In this document: piece after piece, positions 1 to 6,471 of the stretch
How positions within the stretch are numbered: position 1 is the stretch's first letter
Layout: every line of letters starts with the position of its first letter
Assembly: GCA_030627225.1 (NCBI GenBank)
Contig: DAOUSM010000022.1
Location: 1 to 9,110 of the forward strand
DNA from: Candidatus Bathyarchaeota archaeon
GTDB lineage: Archaea > Thermoproteota > Bathyarchaeia > Bathyarchaeales > Bathycorpusculaceae
Length of the DNA stretch: 9,110 nucleotides
Direction: 5' to 3'
Program-made: the position numbers and the translations under genes
Notes under the pieces: model-generated
Databases searched by the model: none
What the model saw: only the letters and a program-made list of their open reading frames with translations
What the model was told of the DNA's origin: nothing

Positions 1-1296
1 ATTGTTAGCTAGCGCAGAAATGTTTGTTAGCACTTGGAAAATGTTGCCAGCCAGCATTACTCCTCTTGTGGCATGAGCAATTTCACCCTTCTTTATTCTC
101 CAGGCGGGGGTTGCAACCACAGAGAATTCCCCGCTTGCTGGATTACTGCTGTGGGCACCTTGCAGATAATACACAAGAAGGCCATCATCCACTTCGCTGA
201 GAAGCTCTTCCGGTGATTTTTTTCCGGGCTTTAAATGAAAGTTTGTGGCTTCCACGTTTGGCGTGGATACATACCCGGCTCTTGAAGCGTTTCCTGTGCT
301 TTCTTTTCCTTCTTTCTTCGCGGTGTAATTATCGTAGATGAAGTTGTGTAGGATCCCTTTCTCTATTATGAGTGTTTTTTGTTGGGGAACGCCCTCACCG
401 TCAAATTTCCATGTGCGGAGGCCGCCCTTAAATAAGCCGTCATCATGGATTGTCACGATTTCAGAGGCAACTTTCTCCCCTATTTTGCCTTTAAAAGCAG
501 ACTGGTTTCTCTGAACATACTCTGCCTTAACCGCGTTAATCAATGTGTAATAAAAAAGCTGTTGTAAGGCAAATTGTGTGAATATTACGTTGGTGATTTT
601 TGTCTCTATTCTTTTAGTTTTTAGCGCCGAAACGGCGAGTCTTGCGGCTTCTCTGCCAACCCATTCGGGGTCAATTTTGCCGCTTCTTTCAGTATTAAAC
701 TCAAAGCATACTGGTGTTACTTCGCCTCCTTCTTGAGCTATTGTTGCCAAACTACATTCCATAATCGTTCCATGATCGAAACCTTCAACACCGTTTGAGT
801 TAGTCACAGCCTTACGCAAGTATGATGCTCCTACTCCCCCCTCAATTGGAAAGACCCGCTTGTCTGTTTTTTCAGCAGCATCTAACATTGCAGAAGCAGC
901 CTTTACCAAGTCTTCAGGGAGAAGCTCAACGATGTCATTGTCATAGGTATTTTCCACAGACGCAAAAGGTTTCTTGGTTGGGAGGCCACACCAATCCTTA
1001 TCCGGTTTACTTGCTTTAGCAGAATTTAACGCCTTGAGAACCGTTTCTTCAATTGCGTTCTCATTCTCTAATATGTTCGTGTAGGAAAAGCCTATCGCCT
1101 TATTGATTATGGTTCTAATTCCTAATCCCAAGTCAATTATTCGGGAGCTTCTGGTGATTTGTCCCCGTTCAATGTTAACACTCGTGGTGAGACCTTGATA
1201 TATGAACGCTTCAGCTTCTTCGGCGCCTTTCTTTAAAGCAAAGTTGACCGCTTTTTCGGCTAAACTTAACATTTCCTCTTGCTTAAGCGCTACCAC
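1..1296 (-). CDS. tldE: TldE/PmbA-type metalloprotease partner subunit, 3' end cut off by the window edge
   Basis: The minus strand is open from 1296 to the left edge for 432 codons. The product matches the TldE (PmbA) subunit of the TldD/TldE protease. Family-like stretches include an N-terminal segment with EEAEAFIYQG, the core SEIVTIHDDG followed by DGEGVPQQKT, TGNASRAG, and the C-terminal GEFSVVATPAWRI and HATRGVMLAGN. It lacks the HExxxH zinc motif, as expected for TldE, which pairs with the catalytic TldD and shapes the proteolytic chamber. The family is about 430-450 residues long, so only some tens of residues are probably missing. I chose the GTG at 1296 because GGGAGGT lies 8 bases before it; the later ATG at 1272 has GAGG only 2 bases upstream. 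The gene overlaps the end of tldD by 14 bases, implying translational coupling. In bacteria the pair matures microcin and degrades antitoxin; the archaeal substrate is unknown. Confidence 0.88.
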   Translation of the reverse strand, partial: MVALKQEEMLSLAEKAVNFALKKGAEEAEAFIYQGLTTSVNIERGQITRSSRIIDLGLGIRTIINKAIGFSYTNILENENAIEETVLKALNSAKASKPDKDWCGLPTKKPFASVENTYDNDIVELLPEDLVKAASAMLDAAEKTDKRVFPIEGGVGASYLRKAVTNSNGVEGFDHGTIMECSLATIAQEGGEVTPVCFEFNTERSGKIDPEWVGREAARLAVSALKTKRIETKITNVIFTQFALQQLFYYTLINAVKAEYVQRNQSAFKGKIGEKVASEIVTIHDDGLFKGGLRTWKFDGEGVPQQKTLIIEKGILHNFIYDNYTAKKEGKESTGNASRAGYVSTPNVEATNFHLKPGKKSPEELLSEVDDGLLVYYLQGAHSSNPASGEFSVVATPAWRIKKGEIAHATRGVMLAGNIFQVLTNISALANN

Positions 1297-2668
1297 CGAC
1301 AAGAACCTCCCTTAACCTGATGTGGGGACCACCGTCACATATGAAGGCTGTTTGCCCCTTTCCACATCTTCCCGGCCATAGTTCAAAGTCTTTTCCGACA
1401 GCATCCACCTTAAGTAGAGTTTCAAGCGTATTACCACTTATAGAAGCATTACGGACAGGTGCGCCTAACTCACCGTTAACTATTTCGTAAGCTTCTTGAA
1501 TGCCAACTTGGAAAGTGCCGTCTAAGTTTGCTTGGCCTCCCCTAAAGCTTTTGAGGTAATAGCCAAATTTTATGTCATCCACTAATTCCTCGAAGGAATG
1601 GTCTTTCGGCTCCATGAATGTGTTGCGCATTCGAATTATGGGTTCAAAACGGAAATCTTCAGCCCTCGCATTGCCCGTTGGTTTTGCATTAAACTTCTGT
1701 GCGGTTTCACGGTTATGCATCAACCCAACAACAACTCCATCTTTTACTAGAAGCGTTTTCTGCGTTGGAACCCCTTCATCATCATATTTGAAGGAGCCGA
1801 AAGCACCTTCTATTGTGCCGTCATCATAAAAGGTTACAATTTCAGAGGCTATTTTCTTTCTAATTTTATTAGATAAAACTGAACCTGATAATGTTAAGTC
1901 TGCTTCAGCTAAATGTCCAAAGGCTTCATGAACGAAAACCCCAACCACGTTTGGTCCTAAAACCGCTGGAAATGTTCCACCCTTTGGAGGTTTAGCTTTT
2001 AGCTGTTCGACTGCACGTTTTGCAACTCTTTCTCCCACGATTTCTGGAGTTTCAACATCGAATACTTCATATCCAGCTGTTGAACCTATCTCCTCACGGC
2101 TGAAAGTGAAAATACCCGCTCTTGTGGCTGTAGCTACCATTCTTGACCAAACATAGAGCTTATCCTGTTCAATGTAGGTACCCTCATTATTTATGAAGTA
2201 AGTTGTTCCAGTTAAATCAAGATAATCTATCGTGCAGCTTTTAACGTGATCGTCATAGCCTAGGATAGTGTTGCCTATGGTTAATGTTGTGTTTATCTTG
2301 TCTTCTATCGGGATTTCTGATAGATTTTTTCTGGTTTTCACCATCACTTTGTCTTCTACGGCCTTAGTTTCAACAAGCTTTATCGGTGATTTTAGTCTCC
2401 AACTCGCAGCCTTTGCCATTTTACAGGCATGTGAAACAGCGTTTGTTAAAGTTTCAGAGTCTAATGTTCCAACTGATGCGAAGCCCCATGCACCATTCAC
2501 AAGCACACGTAAAGCTGCTCCGTTTTCAATCCCCTGCTTCGCTGCTTCAACACGGTCTTCTTTAATCGTGAGCATGGTTTTGAAAAGTTTCTGTGCACGA
2601 ACTTCAGCATATTCAGCTCCAAACTTTTGAACCGCTGTATCTAAAGTCTTGTTTAAAATGTCTCTCAA
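1283..2668 (-). CDS. tldD: TldD-type zinc metalloprotease, catalytic subunit
   Basis: This is the catalytic half of the TldD/TldE protease. Counting from an upstream TTG at 2692 (469 residues), the zinc motif HEAFGH is at 255-260, inside GVFVHEAFGHLAEAD. The conserved SEIVTFYDDGTIEG is near 283-295, DDEGVPTQKT near 304-313, and the C-terminal GRCGKGQ near 441-447 supplies the likely third metal ligand, Cys443. Length fits the family (E. coli TldD is about 480). The frame opens at TTG 2692, but I prefer the TTG at 2668: AGAGGAG sits 5 bases before it, and the TATA-like box at 2720-2727 predicts a transcript start near 2697, leaving a leader of about 30 bases. The 2668 start gives 461 residues and removes only MHVKRGDP. 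The tldE gene follows with a 14-base overlap, so both subunits should be made together. Function is secure by family; the substrate is unknown. Confidence 0.93.
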   Translation of the reverse strand: MRDILNKTLDTAVQKFGAEYAEVRAQKLFKTMLTIKEDRVEAAKQGIENGAALRVLVNGAWGFASVGTLDSETLTNAVSHACKMAKAASWRLKSPIKLVETKAVEDKVMVKTRKNLSEIPIEDKINTTLTIGNTILGYDDHVKSCTIDYLDLTGTTYFINNEGTYIEQDKLYVWSRMVATATRAGIFTFSREEIGSTAGYEVFDVETPEIVGERVAKRAVEQLKAKPPKGGTFPAVLGPNVVGVFVHEAFGHLAEADLTLSGSVLSNKIRKKIASEIVTFYDDGTIEGAFGSFKYDDEGVPTQKTLLVKDGVVVGLMHNRETAQKFNAKPTGNARAEDFRFEPIIRMRNTFMEPKDHSFEELVDDIKFGYYLKSFRGGQANLDGTFQVGIQEAYEIVNGELGAPVRNASISGNTLETLLKVDAVGKDFELWPGRCGKGQTAFICDGGPHIRLREVLVGGSA

Positions 2669-2719
2669 TGGATCTCCTCTTTTAACGTGCAAGTTTTGGA
2701 GGGAATCTATCTGAACAGC

Positions 2720-2727
2720 TTTATAAA
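2720..2727 (-). promoter_or_regulatory. TATA-like box for the tldD-tldE operon
   Basis: TTTATAAA lies 52 bases before the preferred TTG start and 28 before the upstream TTG. A transcript start about 25 bases downstream, near 2697, would leave a leader of roughly 30 bases that carries the AGAGGAG ribosome site. This is a sequence match only. Confidence 0.5.
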
Positions 2728-2797
2728 TTGTTATGGTTTTCCTTCTTCATGAACTTATCTTAGCAAGAAACAAATTACGCAAAGTGAATATCCTAAT

Positions 2798-2806
2798 GAA
2801 AAATAG
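2798..2806 (-). terminator. Possible U-rich terminator after the small helical gene
   Basis: Read on the minus strand this is CTATTTTTC, 14 bases past the stop codon of the gene ending at 2820, and followed by further T-rich sequence. Archaeal termination often uses U-rich tracts without a hairpin. The tract is short, so this is weak support. Confidence 0.3.
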
Positions 2807-2819
2807 AAATGGAAACAGC

Positions 2820-3176
2820 TTATGCCTTCCGCGTGAGCAATTTTATTTGGCTAACAAAATCGTATTTTTCTTGCTTTTTCTCCAATTCGAGTCTACGAAG
2901 CAAACCATAGTTTGAGTATATATCCTCCAAAATTTTTCGTTCAACAGCATAGGCACCAGATCTTAGAAACCGCTCAAGTCCCTCTGCGAATACATCGATT
3001 TTCTCAGCTATCTCATTCCGTTTTAGTGAGTAGTTGTTTTCTAAGTATCTGTACATTAGACGTGTAGCTTCTTCTCCGAAAATTTGTTTTAGGGCGCGGT
3101 CTATGATTTCTGAGATTTTGTTTTCTCTGCCATTGTTTATTTGTCGGGTTATGCTTTTCATTGTGGTCTCCAGCAT
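2820..3176 (-). CDS. Small all-helical archaeal protein, NitrOD5/DUF3227-like pattern
   Basis: A soluble 118-residue protein without membrane segments or cysteines, predicted nearly all helical and rich in Lys, Arg and Glu. Residues about 33-91 carry a repeating archaeal pattern: IFGEEATRLMYRYLENNY, then a phase with IDVFAEGLERFLRSGA, then ERKILEDIYSNYGL. This resembles small archaeal proteins and output domains (NitrOD5/DUF3227 type) where an FG-x-E helix, an F-x-x-x-L helix and an E-x-x-I helix recur. I call it from memory of the pattern, so the family is tentative and no biochemical role follows. Two starts are possible. ATG 3176 fits leaderless translation from a weak TATA-like box near 3199-3204. 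ATG 3161 has GGAG 6 bases upstream and gives 113 residues. It lies 85 bases after endoQ on the same strand and may be partly co-transcribed. Confidence 0.75.
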   Translation of the reverse strand: MLETTMKSITRQINNGRENKISEIIDRALKQIFGEEATRLMYRYLENNYSLKRNEIAEKIDVFAEGLERFLRSGAYAVERKILEDIYSNYGLLRRLELEKKQEKYDFVSQIKLLTRKA

Positions 3177-3198
3177 AAGTATCGTGTGTATTGCGACT

Positions 3199-3204
3199 TA
3201 ATAA
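3199..3204 (-). promoter_or_regulatory. Weak TATA-like box before the small helical gene
   Basis: On the minus strand the sequence TACTTATTAAG is centred near 3202, about 25 bases before ATG 3176. That spacing would give a leaderless transcript. The match is poor, and the gene could instead be read from endoQ. Confidence 0.28.
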
Positions 3205-3261
3205 GTATTGCCGTAGAAACGTTAAACACATACACACATTGGAATATGTGAAAGTCTATTG

Positions 3262-4548
3262 TCACATAAAGTCTGTAAGATTTAGTTGTTGAACCCTTTC
3301 CGGAGCAGGCTTTTCCGCAGAGCTCTCTTCGAAAATAACAAGTTTCCCGTAGACACCGTCGTATCCAGGTATAACTTTAACCTTTCCTTCTCTGACTCTA
3401 ACTATTGTCTCAGCAATTTTCTCATTTACAACTTTGCTTAACGCAGCCTTTGAGGCATCTATCAGCACAGTGTATTCATCACCGAATCGTTTAACAAGCT
3501 GATTGTAAATGGTCCACACTTTTTGAGTGGATGGAGAACCAGTGCCTAAAACAGTTGCAACGATTTCAGAAAGCGGCAGCAAACGCATAAAATCTATGGC
3601 GTTTTCGGGCTTAAAACCAGCGGGACGGTCAGCCAACTCTTCAACTCGCTGCTCAACTCCCTTTGTGAGTTTCCTGCGGCAAATCGGACAGATGTTTCCG
3701 AGTTTTATTGCTTCTTGTGGAGAAAGTGTAACATTACAGTTTCTATGCCCGGTCCAGTGATATTTTCCATAAGCTGGGTTGGTTTCAATTGTAAACTTAA
3801 ATCGTTCCTTATCCTTAAGGCGGATGGCATCTGCAACCTCGCGATAGCTTGGTCTCTTGAGTTCGAAAACGTTGGCTTCCCTTCCGATGCGCCAAGGCCA
3901 AAAACTATGGCTGTCACTGTTTGAAACCAAGGTAAATCTGTCGAGTTTACTTAAACGCCAATTCATGGGAGGGTCTGACGAAAGCCCCGTTTCTAGAGCG
4001 TAAATATGCTTCGTCATGTCTTGGTAGCAGTCTTCAAGGCTGTTGAATCCGCTGAACGCTCCGAAAACGCTGAACCACGGGGTCCAAGCGTGGGCTGGGA
4101 AAATCATGTTTTCGCTTGAAACTTCCATTATTTCCTCTACTAAATGTGGCGCATCCATGTTTAATGTTGGTCTGCCATCCACTGATAAGTCGCCGTATTT
4201 CGCCAGCCTCTCGTTAATCTGAACCGCTGTTTCTATGCTAGGCGTTAAAATAACATGGTGAACCTTCTTTACTTCATTTTCAAAAGTGAATATAGTGCTT
4301 ACTTCTGTTGTTATCATAAAATATACAGGTAGCTCTGGATTTTTAGCAACTTTATATAAGCCAGTATCCTGTTCTTCAACTAGAACCTCTTGCAGTTCTT
4401 TAAGCCATTTCGGATGTGTGAAGTCTCCTGTGCCTACAAGGTTTAAGCCCTTAATTCTTGCGAAACGAGCAATCTCCGCGATGCACATTTTCTGGCTTGT
4501 GGCGCGGCTGTAGCGGCTGTGTATGTGTAGGTCAGCTATCACCCTCAA
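3262..4548 (-). CDS. endoQ: Endonuclease Q-like PHP-domain DNA repair nuclease with a C-terminal PCNA-binding motif
   Basis: A 428-residue protein of the TIGR00375/EndoQ family, close to the roughly 420 residues known for Pyrococcus EndoQ. EndoQ cuts DNA on the 5' side of deaminated bases (uracil, hypoxanthine, xanthine) and abasic sites. The N-terminal PHP domain shows its metal-site motifs in order: DLHIHS (His8, His10), GTGDFTHP (Asp42, His45), TTEVS (Glu82), VHHVIL (His97/98), PAHAWTPW (His153) and SNSDSHS (Asp212, His214). A zinc site follows: GHRNC (His268, Cys271) and CPIC (Cys287, Cys290), then KGVEQRVEELADRP and a helical C-terminal domain. The last eight residues, QLNLTDFM (421-428), fit the PCNA-interacting pattern Q-x-x-L-x-x-aromatic-hydrophobic. 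The start is TTG 4548; an in-frame stop lies 36 bases upstream and no ATG occurs between, while the ribosome site is weak. A decayed small gene lies 33 bases upstream. Confidence 0.9.
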   Translation of the reverse strand: MRVIADLHIHSRYSRATSQKMCIAEIARFARIKGLNLVGTGDFTHPKWLKELQEVLVEEQDTGLYKVAKNPELPVYFMITTEVSTIFTFENEVKKVHHVILTPSIETAVQINERLAKYGDLSVDGRPTLNMDAPHLVEEIMEVSSENMIFPAHAWTPWFSVFGAFSGFNSLEDCYQDMTKHIYALETGLSSDPPMNWRLSKLDRFTLVSNSDSHSFWPWRIGREANVFELKRPSYREVADAIRLKDKERFKFTIETNPAYGKYHWTGHRNCNVTLSPQEAIKLGNICPICRRKLTKGVEQRVEELADRPAGFKPENAIDFMRLLPLSEIVATVLGTGSPSTQKVWTIYNQLVKRFGDEYTVLIDASKAALSKVVNEKIAETIVRVREGKVKVIPGYDGVYGKLVIFEESSAEKPAPERVQQLNLTDFM

Positions 4549-4581
4549 GTTTTCTCGCCGACCATCAAGTTTTTGGAAGTT

Positions 4582-4875
4582 TCATTTTCGCTTCCTGAAG
4601 AACAGTAGCTTGTCCTTTTCGCTTTCATATTCGAAGCCAACTTCGAACTGTCCCTTTATCTCTTCTGGTTTTCCTTTATAGAATAAAGCCTTTCTCTATG
4701 TTGATGTATATTAAAGTTGAGTAAAGTCTCTTGTGTCAGAGGAATCTTTTCCTCAGCTCAAGGAAGTATGTTTCAAAGGTTCTATGGTTTGAGCGTTTGT
4801 TAAGATTTCGTCAATAAAGCGTGTGCGTGGTTTTTGTGGTTGGGATGTTATTTTGGATATGGATTTTCCGTTCAT
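4582..4875 (-). pseudogene. Likely decayed small gene upstream of endoQ
   Basis: One minus-strand frame starts at ATG 4875 and ends at TGA 4582, 98 codons in all, but is broken by in-frame stops at codons 41, 55 and 60. Both ends look coding. The start reads MNGKSISKITSQPQKPRTRF and continues IDEILTNAQ. The end reads FYKGKPEEIKGQFEVGFEYE and then ESEKDKLLFFRKRK. In the broken middle, other frames carry protein-like stretches such as RTFETYFLELRKRF and LTQETLLNFNIHQHRERLYS. This suggests a roughly 100-residue gene damaged by small indels, or assembly errors in an intact gene. I do not recognise the family. Its intact first ORF (4753-4875) would encode 40 residues and could alternatively be a real short gene. 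The stretch 4549-4919 holds nothing else I can support. Confidence 0.38.
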
Positions 4876-4919
4876 AATGTTTTTGTGGTTTGATTTTAGT
4901 TTTACTTTGGGTTTGAGGC

Positions 4920-5456
4920 GTGACTGTTAGGGATTTGTTAGGGGATTATTGGTTTGCGAGGATTGTTCTTGTTTTGTGGCTTGTTAGTTCTTTTTTTGTT
5001 TTGTTTTTTTTGGGTAGGATTGATTATATTGTTCATCATGACCTTTATGATTTTGGTTTGAGGTTTAGTCTTGAGTGGGCTAATCCTTATTGGGTTACTT
5101 TGCGTTTGATTTATGTTTATTTGGCTGTTCCTGCAGTTTTGAGTGCTGTTGTTTTGGGTTTGGATTTTTGGAGGAAAGTTAATAGTAATAAGCGTGTTTC
5201 TAGGCGTCGGCGTAAGCCTGAGAGTGGTAAGGTTCAGCCTTTGAGGGAGAATTCTATGCTTATTTCTTGTCCTTCTTGTAAGCGGGTTTTTGGTAAGCCT
5301 TTGGTTATGCTTAATTTTGATAGTGGAAAGCCTAGGTTGGTTAATGTTTGTCCTTATTGTAATGCTGTTTTGGGGAATGCTGTTTTGGGAAGTGCTGATG
5401 AAGAGAGTTTGGAGACGATGCATGTGGCGGAGTTGGATAAGGAAGTTACTCATTGA
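4920..5456 (+). CDS. Membrane protein with two transmembrane segments and a C-terminal zinc ribbon
   Basis: A 178-residue protein. Two hydrophobic helices are visible at about 12-32 and 62-83, joined by a loop with aromatic and acidic residues. A very basic stretch follows at about 85-105 (KRVSRRRRKP), which by the positive-inside rule puts the C-terminal half in the cytoplasm. There a four-cysteine ribbon is seen: CPSC (117-120) and CPYC (144-147), the latter within NVCPYCNAVLG. The end is acidic. It is probably a metal-stabilised membrane protein; I do not recognise the family and name no function. The start is GTG 4920, since an in-frame TGA lies at 4914-4916; the only ribosome-site-like sequence, TTGAGG, is almost adjacent, so a TTG at 4935 is an alternative. 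The gene is strongly T- and G-biased, and its stop overlaps the convergent gene on the other strand by 7 bases. Confidence 0.8.
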   Translation: MTVRDLLGDYWFARIVLVLWLVSSFFVLFFLGRIDYIVHHDLYDFGLRFSLEWANPYWVTLRLIYVYLAVPAVLSAVVLGLDFWRKVNSNKRVSRRRRKPESGKVQPLRENSMLISCPSCKRVFGKPLVMLNFDSGKPRLVNVCPYCNAVLGNAVLGSADEESLETMHVAELDKEVTH

Positions 5457-5752
5457 GGTTGCACTATTGCGTAAAGGATTGTGTATAGTATGGCGACGAG
5501 GCCTATGGTGATTAGTGTTACTGCTATTGGGTCGTAGGTTGTTATGCGGGCTGTTTTCCACCATTGGAGTGAGCCTTCGTAGCGCCACTTTTCTTCTAGT
5601 GTTAGGTTTGAGTTGCTTAGTAGTTGTTCGTGGGTTTGTATTATTGAGTTTGTGTATAGCCAGAGGCTTATGCCTGTGATTAGTAGTATGGCTCCTGTCC
5701 CGAAGATTGCTGTGAGTTTGTTTCTTTTTGTTGGGGTTTTTAGTTTTGACAT
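5450..5752 (-). CDS. Small membrane protein with two transmembrane segments, unrecognised
   Basis: A 100-residue protein. It begins with a basic tail (MSKLKTPTKRNK), then a helix at about 14-33, a polar loop of some 40 residues containing EEKWRYEGSLQWWKTARI, a second helix at about 75-96 and a short end. The basic start suggests that both ends are cytoplasmic and the tryptophan-rich loop is outside. I do not recognise the family. The start ATG 5752 is backed by the good TATA-like box TATAAATA at 5784-5791, which predicts a leader of only about 9 bases; no ribosome site is seen, consistent with near-leaderless translation. The gene faces the membrane/zinc-ribbon gene and their stops overlap by 7 bases. 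Similar layout (two helices around one loop) makes a shared membrane role possible, but this is inference. Confidence 0.75.
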   Translation of the reverse strand: MSKLKTPTKRNKLTAIFGTGAILLITGISLWLYTNSIIQTHEQLLSNSNLTLEEKWRYEGSLQWWKTARITTYDPIAVTLITIGLVAILYTILYAIVQPQ

Positions 5753-5783
5753 TTTGTATAGATCCGTGTTTTGTTAGGGTATC

Positions 5784-5791
5784 TATTTATA
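5784..5791 (-). promoter_or_regulatory. TATA-like box for the small two-helix membrane gene
   Basis: On the minus strand this reads TATAAATA. Its centre is about 25 bases before a predicted transcript start near 5761, which is 9 bases before ATG 5752. A second TATA-like sequence, TGTATAAAG near 5798-5806 on the plus strand, could drive a plus-strand transcript, but no clear gene follows it directly. Confidence 0.5.
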
Positions 5792-5936
5792 GTGTAATGT
5801 ATAAAGTGGTTATTCTTAAAGTGAAATATTTTGAGAGGATGGATGGAATTTGGTGACTTTTAAGTGTTTTTTTTGGTTGTTTTTTGTTGTTTTTGGTTTT
5901 GTGGGATTGGTGCATGTTTGTTGTTCTAATGGAAAG

Positions 5937-5945
5937 TTAATTATA
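5937..5945 (+). promoter_or_regulatory. TATA-like box for the RAM-domain gene
   Basis: TTAATTATA predicts a transcript start near 5967, giving a leader of about 20 bases that includes the ribosome site GGGGAG at 5973-5978. The surrounding sequence is very T-rich, which lowers confidence. Confidence 0.4.
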
Positions 5946-5985
5946 GTTTTGGTGGGAATTAGAGGGATTGTTGGGGAGTGGGTTG

Positions 5986-6252
5986 ATGGCGGTTCAGGCT
6001 TATGTTCTTTTCAAGGTTAGTTTGGGTACTGAGAGGGAGGTTTGTAGGAAAATCGTGGAGTTTGACGAGGTTTTGGTGGCGGATACGATTTATGGTGAAT
6101 ATGATGTGATTGCTAAGGTTTCTGTGCCGGGGCTGGAGGCGTTGGAGGAGTTTCTGTCGGAGAAGATTAGGAGTGTGCCTGGAGTAGTCTTGACGTCTAC
6201 GATGATCATAGCCCGGGAGTATGTGGGAAAAACTAGGCGTATTAAAAAGTAG
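5986..6252 (+). CDS. Stand-alone Lrp/AsnC ligand-binding (RAM) domain protein
   Basis: An 88-residue protein that is just the effector-binding RAM domain of Lrp/AsnC regulators, with no DNA-binding helix-turn-helix. It shows the domain's order: a first strand with AYVLFKVSLG, a helix with EREVCRKIVEFDEV, the central ADTIYGEYDVIAKVSVPG (the typical strand-turn-strand with Y-G-x-Y-D), a helix LEALEEFLSEKIRSVPGV, and a last strand TSTMIIAREY. The tail is basic (KTRRIKK). Such stand-alone domains form dimers or octamers that bind amino acids or other small molecules and may act with full Lrp regulators. I chose ATG 5986 because GGGGAG lies 7 bases upstream; an in-frame TTG at 5968 would add six residues (MLGSGL) that do not fit the domain. 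T-rich sequence follows the stop. Confidence 0.88.
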   Translation: MAVQAYVLFKVSLGTEREVCRKIVEFDEVLVADTIYGEYDVIAKVSVPGLEALEEFLSEKIRSVPGVVLTSTMIIAREYVGKTRRIKK

Positions 6253-6308
6253 CGGATGCTTTTTGGGCGCTGTTGGACCTTGCAGTGTCTTTTCCGTTTT
6301 GTTTGGGA

Positions 6309-6315
6309 TTTTTTT
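6309..6315 (+). terminator. Possible U-rich terminator after the RAM-domain gene
   Basis: A run of seven T lies 57 bases past the stop at 6252, within TTGGGATTTTTTTCTTGG. U-rich tracts end transcripts in many archaea. The whole area is T-rich, so the signal is not strong. Confidence 0.35.
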
Positions 6316-6393
6316 CTTGGCTGTGTTCTTGTCCTTGCCTGAAGCGTGTGTGGTGTTGATTGGAGGGAAGGTTGCATGATGTTTTGTTAGGTT

Positions 6394-6410
6394 GTCTTAA
6401 GTCTTAAGAC
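6394..6410. repeat. Perfect 17-base palindrome, operator-like
   Basis: GTCTTAAGTCTTAAGAC has two 8-base arms (GTCTTAAG and CTTAAGAC) that are exact reverse complements around one central T. It therefore also contains CTTAAG twice. It ends 6 bases before the plus-strand TATA-like sequence GTTTATTA. The size and spacing suit a dimeric regulator bound beside a promoter. A short hairpin is the other reading. Confidence 0.5.
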
Positions 6411-6416
6411 AGCAAA

Positions 6417-6424
6417 GTTTATTA
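6417..6424 (+). promoter_or_regulatory. TATA-like box after the palindrome
   Basis: GTTTATTA would place a transcript start near 6446, at the ATG (6443) of a 10-residue ORF that overlaps a 33-residue ORF. No larger plus-strand gene follows within 900 bases, so any product is a small RNA or peptide. Confidence 0.3.
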
Positions 6425-6471
6425 GTCTTGAAGGGTACGGTTATGTCTGTCACTGGTTTGTGGGCTGAAAA

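Noticed and set aside
3235..3250. CACAT..ATGTG inverted repeat after endoQ as a terminator
   Set aside because: The arms are only 5 bases, there is no following U tract on the minus strand, and CA/TG-rich sequence makes such repeats common.
4938..5588. Long minus-strand frame of 216 codons
   Set aside because: It is antisense to the membrane/zinc-ribbon gene, gives an Asn-, Thr-, Pro- and Arg-rich low-complexity product, and is the expected mirror of a T-rich gene.
5853..6020. Plus-strand GTG ORF of 55 residues, hydrophobic (starts MTFKCFFWLFFVVFG)
   Set aside because: T- and G-rich sequence gives Phe, Val, Gly and Leu by default. There is no ribosome site, and it overlaps the well-supported RAM-domain gene in another frame.
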